This document shows positions 57,139 through 64,000 of a stretch of DNA of 64,000 bases, in pieces. A program made the position numbers and the translations under genes. The notes beneath the pieces are model-generated. The model saw nothing but the letters and a program-made list of their open reading frames with translations. It was not told the origin of the DNA and made no database searches. Numbering within the stretch: the stretch's first letter is position 1; every line of letters starts with the position of its first letter. This DNA is from Siphonodentalium dalli. Taxonomy: Eukaryota > Mollusca > Scaphopoda > Gadilida > Siphonodentaliidae. The DNA is taken from positions 186,106,209 through 186,170,208 of the forward strand of contig CP136064.1 of assembly GCA_032622095.1 (NCBI GenBank). Direction: 5' to 3'.

Positions 57139-59199
57139 TTTAAACATATTTTAATGTATTTAGAAACAAAATATACATAGGGATCAGGGCACAAGTTACA
57201 AAACTTACAAACTTGCCCCTCTCCTAATACAATCATGGAACATACATAAAAATACATAGCAGATATAGCAAACTGTTTATAAAGAAGAGTGCAGAGTGTG
57301 TGTGCTGCGGATGTCGGGTTTCCATCTGTATTCCAATCTCGGTTATGAAGAAAACGCTAGAACTCAGTGAGTTGAAAGATGAATAGCGAAATTTACCATA
57401 CATGGGTTTGTTCAAAACGCTCTGTTTTAGCTATAAAAGATTGAGTAATGCGGAAAAGAGTAGTGTTCTTTTGATTTGATATACCTTTTACCCCATATAA
57501 GAAATGATTTGCTTCTAATGATTGAAAGCCATTAATACTTAAATTTCGGTAAAAGTCAATTCTCTGATCTACAAATAAAGGGCAAACATGAAAATAGTGA
57601 TTGGCGTCTTCAATGTCTAAGTTACAGGGGCATATAGGCGAATCTGATATGTGATTATCAAACATATCCGAACGGAGATCACTACACTGATTCCGAATTT
57701 TACAGTGTATTGTATTAATTTTCCTTTTTCCTGTATAAAAATAAGAGGGTGGTTTTATTATTGGATCTATAATCCCTAAATTGGCTTTGAAATCGGAAAT
57801 AGAGGTTGCATTGATTACATACACAGGTAATTTGTTCCATTCCAGAACAACAGATGGGAGAAATGACTGTTTAAAATGCTCAGTGTTAGCGAAATAGGAA
57901 TAAAATTTATTTGGAAATCTAAGATTATAATCCGATCGTTCTCTGGAGCGTGCCGGTAGGAGATATGTCAGATACAAAGGGGCGTCTTCATTGATAATTC
58001 TGTAAATTGCTTGCAAATGGCGATGTTGCCTACGCCTGTGTAGTGTCCGCCAACCTACCTCAAGCCATAACTTGTTAAGTGATACTGAACGATTTAGGCC
58101 GGTTACGATTCTAGCGGCGTCTTTATGTATTCGGTCGAGTTTTTCCAATAAGTAATCGGGTGCTGAATCCCATACGACGTCAGCATAATCCAAAATAGGA
58201 AGGATATACGCATTGTAAATTTTTTCGAGTGTCTTTCTATCCAGTTCGTTTTTAAATTTCCTCAATTGTGATAGTCTAGAGGCAGCTTTGTTTGCTGTGT
58301 ATTCTATTTGTTTGTTCCATTTTAAGTTTGATTGAAATTCAAGGCCAAGGTGCTTATGCGATTCGTTAAATGAAATAGTTTCGTCCTGGAATATTAAATC
58401 TGGGGAATTATCTTGAGGCACGAATGAGAAGGATATTGCCTTGGTTTTCTTGGGATTGAACGAAACTAACCAGTTGTCTGCCCATAGACTGACCCTTTTG
58501 AGGTCCTCATTTAGTTCTGATTGTAGGATGTTAAGATTGAAGTGAGAAGCTGTGAGACATGTGTCATCAGCATACATTCTAACAGTTGATGTGAGGTTAT
58601 CTGGTATGTCATTAATGTATATTAAAAATAGGAAAGGCCCAAGGATAGATCCTTGGGGAACACCCGCTGTGATGGTTTCAAAATCAGAATAAGTGTTATT
58701 GATTCGGACCCTTTGCTTCCTGTTAGTGAGATAGTCCTCCAGCCATTTAGAAAGCGACCCTGTTATCCCATACGCGGTAGTTTTGGCAATCAACCCTCTG
58801 TGCCAGACTCTCTCGAAGGCTTTAGAGATATCACAAAATACTGAACAAGTGTATAGGCCTTTGTCGAGTGTCTGACACAGCTGGTGATAAAGATCAATCA
58901 TTTGGAATGTAGTGCTGTGTTTCGGAACGAAACCCGACTGATTTTGAAATAGGAGTTTATTCTCATCGAAAAAGGACGAGATTCTCTTTAGAACTAACTT
59001 TTCAAGAATTTTACCCAGGCATGGTAGAAGGGAAATTGGTCGGTAATTAGCGCTATCTGCGGAATCTCCATTTTTAAAAATAGGAATCACATTGGCTTTC
59101 TTCCACTGTGATGGGAACTTTCCCGTTTGTAGAGATTTTTTAAAAATTAAGAAAAGAGGGTGGGCTATAGCGTTAGCCGTGCCGTGGAGCATTTTTGGA
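57139..59199 (-). mobile_element. 5'-truncated LINE retrotransposon
   Basis: A 2,061 bp insertion between 13 bp duplications inside block A'. It encodes reverse transcriptase and a C-terminal Cys/His region, followed by about 254 bp of 3' untranslated sequence that ends ATTAAAATATGTTTAAA without a long poly(A). The endonuclease domain and the 5' end are missing, as is usual after incomplete reverse transcription. The domain order and motifs suit the CR1/Jockey side of LINEs; the exact clade cannot be fixed by eye. Confidence 0.9.
57393..59199 (-). CDS. LINE reverse transcriptase, 5'-truncated ORF2
   Basis: About 600 residues are open without a stop. Visible reverse transcriptase motifs, numbered from the ATG at 59243: NYRPISLLP (66-74), FCDISKAFERVWH with the catalytic Asp (136-148), AGVPQGSILGP (193-203) and YADD, the catalytic pair (224-227). 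The thumb and connection follow, then a CPC...H...C motif (538-554) of the type found at the C-terminus of many non-LTR elements. The protein would copy its own RNA at a nicked target. The longest open frame starts outside the element: the first 14 codons come from block A' and the target duplication. An intact frame suggests a young insertion, but without endonuclease and promoter it is not expected to move on its own. Confidence 0.92.
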
Positions 59200-59212
59200 C
59201 TGTTCGGGTTAC
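59200..59212. repeat. LINE target-site duplication, right copy
   Basis: CTGTTCGGGTTAC, exact partner of 57126-57138. Confidence 0.9.
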
Positions 59213-59600
59213 AATAAACAAGAATACAATTTCGATCTTCCACATAGTTTCATCGTACGACCAGTGCCTCGCACACACACGCACACACACACACACACCC
59301 TCACACCCTCTCACACACACATCGTGCAACGTGACATTAATAGGGCGCTTTCTGTCATATTTGCACAAGTTGTGAAAAAAAGTATGAAACTTGGCACATA
59401 TGTTCCTTGGACGATCCTGATCATTTTCAGATATAGACCCCATCGAGATGGGTCTTTCGTTAGCAAAGGTTGCTGGGCAACTACCCAAAATAATAAAATG
59501 TCTCTACATGTATGTGGATGGTTTACAACATTTAATTCGAACAGTAGTAGTTTCTAATTGCATATTGGAGGTTAAGTTGTGACACATGATAACATACAAT
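59213..59600 (-). repeat. Duplicated block A', second part
   Basis: Reverse complement of about 2094-2443, resuming right after the LINE. A CA-rich microsatellite has grown within this copy. Short frames on both strands here are repeat translations. Confidence 0.75.
59269..59325 (+). repeat. CA microsatellite
   Basis: Imperfect CACACA run with CCCTC interruptions; block A has only a short remnant at the same place. Confidence 0.85.
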
Positions 59601-60183
59601 GGGTTGTGACATCATTTTATACCCGAACAAGAAAATGTATTTTTGTTACTCTTCTCGGTGATATTTTGAGGCATTCTCGGTGACGTTTCGGGACCAAACT
59701 GCACAACAAGTTAGTCTACATGACAATGAACACACTATATGCAGTATCAGTATCACTGAGAAGAATAAAACAAATGCATGTTCTTGTTCGTTGTGTATAA
59801 GGATATATAGTTACTATGGATAACAGGTGGTAACTATGGATAACAGGTGGTAATCCGACAATTGCTAGGGATCCACCCTCCAATTTATTTAACCTCCACT
59901 CTACATAGCTTTACTTTTTCCTATGCAAAGCAATATCGTGCATAAGTGAAGTGGTCATTGTAAATATATGTCTTAAATGCTTTTTTTCCTCTGTTCTCAT
60001 TAAACTGTAATCCATCAGTTCATTAATCTTCTCATCATGCTCTGTATCTCTTCCTCTTACTTAATCTTGTCTTCCATTTCTCACTGACCATAATATCCAA
60101 TCTCTAATCTGTTCTTTTCTGAGAAGATGGCTCCATATAAGCATCTGATGATTGTTGCATCATATCCTCTTGCTCCCTTCTAG
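59601..60183. other. Intergenic, no gene recognised
   Basis: A direct repeat of GGTAACTATGGATAACAGGT occurs near 59830. Otherwise nothing assigned. Confidence 0.5.
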
Positions 60184-60886
60184 TCTACTATATATTTTGA
60201 GACTTCCGTATATTTATATATGTGTGTATAGGCTTTATAGACTCGAAAACGGCTCCACCGATTGAGCTCAAACTTCCTATCTAAGTAAAAAGCCACGGAC
60301 AGTGTCGTCGCATTGCTTTGAGGAGCTCCGAGCACTCACCCCCCCCCTGTCACCGTCCTTGGCAGGGAGTGGTTAACGCAATAACGCTCCTTAATTTTCC
60401 ATATTTGGTTTTGTTAACCGAATAACGCTCTTTATTGCCTTCGGTTTTCGCCTACGGCTGTTTGCGATCTAATTTTCCATATTTGGTTTTGTTAACGGAA
60501 TAACGCTTTTATTGCCTTGTGTTTTCGCCTACGGCTGTTTGCAAGCTTTCAGGAAATTATCTGTTCTCCGCATTCTGCGACATGTCGAGCGGTCAGTAAT
60601 TATCCAGGTGGGGATGTGGAGTCGAGATTGCTTTGTTAGCTCAATCGGTGCGCTCAACACGGGACGGGGAATACTTGAAACGGGTACCCGCATACGTGGA
60701 ATATTTTTGTCGGGTCAGTTTGTCCACCCGACGTGACCTTGACCTTGAAACGGGTACCCGCAAATGATATTTCGGGCATCAGCATGCTGTCGGCGTGCAT
60801 GTACGGGATTACCTTGAAAAAAATATAATTAATGGATCGACCAAATCCATGGGTCGAATGCCGCCAGTGGCGGGCTAATCTGCTAG
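60184..60886 (+). mobile_element. Helitron-like non-autonomous copy 3
   Basis: Starts TCTACTATATATTTTGAGAC, similar to the start of the copy at 26226. It ends with the hairpin CCGCCAGTGGCGG, about ten bases, then CTAG before T. The interior has GACTCGAAAACGGCTCCACC, two 77 bp repeats with AATAACGCT...TTTATTGCCTT, and GACGTGACCTTGACCTTGA. No replication or helicase protein is encoded. This is the best-bounded helitron-like copy. Confidence 0.65.
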
Positions 60887-61319
60887 TCTTATATACATGT
60901 GTCTTGTTTCATAATTATATGTTTTTGGGAAGAAATAGATATTGTTTAAACCAATATATAATAAATCTTCACTGGTATTAACACAATGTAAGTCACTAAA
61001 CGTCTGGCAGAACTACTTAGTGCTACGTGTATTGCCATGGAGTCGATAGTTAGCGTTTCCATCGCACATACATGCATGGTCCCCTTTAGTAATGGTTGCT
61101 AGGCAACTACAACCCAGTAAAATAATCCAGTCTTTGCATGCTAAAGCTTATGGTGTAAATATGTGAGTGACAATCTGTGTTCATATTTACAAAATTATGA
61201 ATATATCAGGTAAAACACATTTTTGTTCAGCTGATTCCAATGCAGATGATTGGACTTAGATTTATCATTTATGTATGCCCGATGAGTCACGACATGGCCA
61301 AAGATTGATCTTGTATACA
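60887..61319. other. Intergenic, no gene recognised
   Basis: AATGGTTGCTAGGCAACTAC near 61090 resembles the start of block A (2220) and 59465. No gene. Confidence 0.45.
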
Positions 61320-61650
61320 TATTGGCCACACCCATGGCCATATAGCAACTCAAGCTACACATACCCCATTCCTGACCAGAGTTATCCTAGTTGTGCATAT
61401 TACACAATTCGCCAATGGCAATAAAACCATTCTATATAAACCAATACACCGCACACTCGGCCATTCATACACTCCATGATTGAATATACACCTCACCCAT
61501 GGCAAGCATACACCACAGTTATGACCATACAGTCACCACTTGCATACATGCTTACTCCACCATTGGCCATACGGCCACTCCGTGTATACCTATTCGTCAC
61601 ACCCATGGCCATATAGCCACTCAATATATACATATATCACATGAAAACCA
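61320..61650 (+). repeat. Minisatellite, about 40-45 bp unit, first array
   Basis: Diverged units of the form CACACCCATGGCCATATAG, then CCACTCxATATATAC. The 86-residue plus-strand frame is a translation of this array. Confidence 0.65.
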
Positions 61651-62035
61651 TATTATATCATTAAAAAGCCAGTATATATTTTATTATCTCTCACTAGTGG
61701 CGAATAAGCGCGGGTTTCCCGCCAACTTGGCAGCGCGCAAACAAATGACTTTACAATGAATCAGACGGATTAATACTACGTCGTAATGTCGCACATGGCA
61801 ACAACACCAGACAATGCAAAATGATTCGTTGCACTAACCAAAATAGACACAAAAAACAAAGAGTCAAATTGAGGGACTATATTTTCCGTCAGAAGCTCGA
61901 GCCCGCCATACTGTCGCATACGGTTGTGAAGCGTCTCAGCCAACAATGGAAATGTATGCATTTTTAAGCTTCTGTTAAGGATTTTGATTTGTTAAAAAAA
62001 CATAAAGGTCTGTTTATTCATGTGATGTACAAGAT
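61651..62035. other. Spacer, no gene recognised
   Basis: Holds a GC-richer patch (61700-61740) but no recognised exon or repeat. Confidence 0.45.
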
Positions 62036-62040
62036 CTTCA

Positions 62041-62165
62041 ACTCGTTATGTTGGGATATTAAGATATTATGAAACTCGTTTGATAAATTTGATTCACAAC
62101 GAGTCGTTGTGAATCAAATTTATAAAACGAGTTTCATAAAATCTTGTATCCCAACATAACGAGTT
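62041..62165. repeat. 60 bp-arm hairpin with 5 base loop
   Basis: The arm from ACTCGTTATGTTGGGATA to GATTCACAAC is complementary, with only a few changes, to the arm from GTTGTGAATC to CCAACATAACGAGT. The loop is GAGTC. It sits between the two minisatellite arrays. Possible MITE or extruding cruciform. Confidence 0.8.
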
Positions 62166-62179
62166 TGAGATCGTCTATG

Positions 62180-62440
62180 TGCACCCTGACCATATATTCA
62201 CTCCAGGTATACTTATACACATCACCATTGAATGGATATACTAATAACCCTCACACATGGTCATTTGTACACTGCATATGTACCTCACCCATGACAATTC
62301 GGCCACTCGATGTATACTCATAAACCCCATCCATGACCATATATCTACTCATATACTCCCTGGATATATATACACCCAACTTTGACAATATATCAGCAAC
62401 AGAAAAATCATATACATGCATATACATCCATACCACAATG
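62180..62440 (+). repeat. Minisatellite, second array
   Basis: Same unit family as 61320-61650 (CACCCATGACxATxxxGCCACTC with ATATAC), resumed beyond the hairpin. It may be one array split by the hairpin element. Confidence 0.6.
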
Positions 62441-62515
62441 GCAGAAATGCTGTGAGAATTGACACCAATGTTCGATATAATATAATAAATAACGCATGTC
62501 TTGACTATATATACT

Positions 62516-62580
62516 CAAATAGTGGTATTCGAGCAGGAAGAGTTCCTCAGACTATTCCTTCTCGATGACCACTATTTTGG
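62516..62580. repeat. Hairpin around CAAATAGTGGT
   Basis: CAAATAGTGGTATTCGAGCA and GGAA pair imperfectly with TTCC, TTCTCGATGACCACTATTTTG. About 25 bp arms. Confidence 0.65.
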
Positions 62581-62926
62581 CATAGTCAACCCAGTTAAGC
62601 CATTGATTATCTATATACAATTGTGTACAATTTACTAAACATATTATACTAAACAGTTCAACACCGGATTAGTATGGTGTTGGGATAAAATCTTACCCAA
62701 CGGAATTTAGAGTGCACCAGTTTCATTTTGTCCAACATACCTATTTTATAAAGTGGCAATTGGGGCATAGAAGTTACACGTTTGAAACTCACCGTCAAGT
62801 CAATACGGATGGCAAGATAAGTCATCTCTCGATAAAACAAACTAAATAGCGTGACGTACATCGTGGATAATGTGTGTTTCCCGTGATTGGCATTAGCCGT
62901 TTGGACGGGAACTCGTAGTTCGCAAC
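62581..62926. other. Spacer, no gene recognised
   Basis: No feature assigned; it would be the 3' flank of the possible exon at 62927. Confidence 0.4.
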
Positions 62927-63192
62927 CTATCGAACGGATGTTCCATGATAGAACAACAGACAGTCGATTGTTGGAGCCGTTTCATAACAAACATCTGTCA
63001 CAACTTCCGCATAATCAACTATTTCCGATAAGTCAGGGTTAATGGACGAGAGACTGGACATAGAAGCTCGAGTCCGAAGGGCGAGATCTTCCAGTTTCCG
63101 AATGTCCAATCGCGAGTCCATTAACTTACTTAAAACAGTGTTTTGTAATATACAAGGATGAACTACTTTCACGCCGATGAACTGTTCCGATA
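62927..63192 (-). CDS. Possible terminal coding exon, function unknown
   Basis: On the minus strand a good acceptor (CTCATTTATTCAG) is followed by an open frame of about 88 codons that ends at a TAG. The peptide is well balanced and has the look of real protein: VVHPCILQNTVLSKLMDSRL, DIRKLEDLALRTRASMSS, NPDLSEIVDYAEVVTDVCYE. It is likely helical. No family was recognised and the upstream exons would lie outside the window or in the E-box region to the right. It could also be a transposon fragment. Confidence 0.35.
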
Positions 63193-63390
63193 CAACTGAA
63201 TAAATGAGACATATTTCTACGTTTTATGTATAAAATAGTCCTCGACTGAGAACAGAACAACATCCATTGTCACGGTACGTGTTAGTGGAAGTTGTATGTG
63301 CTCTCTGTCGTGAACACACATGTATAGGCATATATCCCTTACAACTCTATTCGAAACCAAACGTCGATGTATGCAAACATATCTATATAT
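63193..63390. other. Spacer, no gene recognised
   Basis: No feature assigned. Confidence 0.4.
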
Positions 63391-63480
63391 ACAAGAGTGG
63401 GATATGTTTGTCCGTCCGTCCGTCTGTCCAGATTTTTCTCCCCGATCCATAGACTGATTTCAACCAAATTTGGTTTAATT
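63391..63480 (+). repeat. Helitron-like 5' fragment
   Basis: TCTATATATACAAGAGTGGG followed by TGTCCGTCCGTCCGTCTGTCC and a CATAGACTGATTTCAACCAA-type segment resembles the starts of the helitron-like copies. No 3' hairpin follows, so it is a fragment at most. Confidence 0.35.
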
Positions 63481-63515
63481 ATTTAATTATTTAATTAATT
63501 TAATTAATTTAATAT
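63478..63515. repeat. TTAATTAAT low-complexity tract
   Basis: AT-only tandem tract of TTAATTATT/TTAATTAAT units. Confidence 0.85.
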
Positions 63516-63684
63516 AAAGGAATACGGTCCTGAAAAAACAATATTATTTTCTTTCAATATACCGATAATATATATATAAAATGTCCATTGGGCGCATATA
63601 ATCTAATATTCGGCCGCCAATCGTTATTTTTATAACGATTAAAAAAAATTCCGAAGTTAGCCGAAGATTTTGTTTTAGACGAAG

Positions 63685-63755
63685 TCACATGATCATCAGC
63701 CCGATCACGTGATTGTCACATGTAAACAGAAGCATAGCACGTGATCGATCACGTG
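63685..63755. promoter_or_regulatory. Cluster of E-boxes
   Basis: Within 70 bp there are three CACGTG sites (each in a TCACGTGA, GCACGTGA or TCACGTGG context) and two CACATG sites, with GATCGATC and CCGATCACGTG between. The following 100 bp is richer in CpG than the window average. This fits a promoter or enhancer bound by basic helix-loop-helix factors, possibly of a gene beyond the right edge. Confidence 0.4.
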
Positions 63756-64000
63756 GTAACTCATTGACAACGCATAGATGCGCGACGGCGGTATTTTAAG
63801 TTTGCATGTAGTCGATCGCGACCTTTGAAGATTGTCGCGTTATCACACTGCGAATGAAAAACTTAGCCGAAAACATCGCCTTTCTCGTAATTAAATGTCT
63901 TTATCGTGTTATTATTACTATTATTATATGTATCGCGATGTGTTGTTACTATAAAGCCATGCCCGTATATTATTCAGTTTTGCGCGCATTTATCTATATA
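63756..64000. other. CpG-richer right edge
   Basis: CGCGACGGCGG and GATCGCGACC motifs stand out from the AT-rich background. No exon could be defined before the window ends. Confidence 0.4.

Noticed and set aside
59165-59557. Frames of 107 and 120 residues on both strands
   Set aside because: They cross the CA microsatellite and block A' repeat; the Thr-His run is a microsatellite translation.
1-64000. tRNA, 5S rRNA and U6 genes
   Set aside because: Scanned by eye for the GGTTCGA-type B box and for conserved 5S and U6 starts; no convincing candidate. A covariance-model search would be needed to exclude them.

Overview
The window reads as nuclear DNA of an animal, most likely a marine invertebrate and probably a mollusc or another lophotrochozoan. 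It is AT-rich, has almost no long open reading frames, is dense in short inverted-repeat transposons, helitron-like satellites and microsatellites, and carries a Crypton-type tyrosine recombinase gene of a kind common in such genomes. No bacterial operons, rRNA, tRNA or CRISPR arrays were seen. The taxon is an inference from repeat style only.

Layout. 0-8 kb: a duplicated block A (2094-3785), a 1.15 kb imperfect palindrome (3890-5045) and a duplicated block B (5998-7512). 8-17 kb: a possible promoter and first exon (8957-9062), a Harbinger-like MITE with TAA target duplications (9574-9896), a 2.1 kb internally deleted LTR retrotransposon that keeps a chromodomain (9914-12034), minisatellites and a mariner-type MITE. 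17-41 kb: no convincing gene; mariner MITE copies, helitron-like copies in tandem (25.9-26.85 kb), several tandem duplications, and an unusual array of short hairpins built on GGTAGT (34.74-35.1 kb). 41.3-42.6 kb: block B again, inverted (B').

44-54 kb: three minus-strand coding pieces in the right order for one Crypton-derived gene. These are an N-terminal exon at 53.99-51.23 kb, an N-terminal recombinase domain at 48.88-48.33 kb, and the catalytic HxxR...GH segment at 44.49-44.35 kb. The N-terminal exon is split by a 2.5 kb fold-back element with about 1.2 kb arms and a 9 bp target duplication; the frame is open across the empty site. The segment carrying the first catalytic arginine was not found. 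55-60 kb: block A again, inverted (A'), interrupted by a 5'-truncated LINE (57139-59199) with a 13 bp target duplication. Block A at 2.4 kb shows the empty site. 60-64 kb: another helitron-like copy, paired minisatellites around a perfect hairpin, a possible coding exon of unknown function, and a cluster of E-boxes near the right edge.

The main theme is a transposon-on-transposon landscape. Blocks A-B and B'-A' are collinear in opposite orientation, which suggests an old inverted duplication. Nested insertions can be read by comparing paralogous copies inside the same window.
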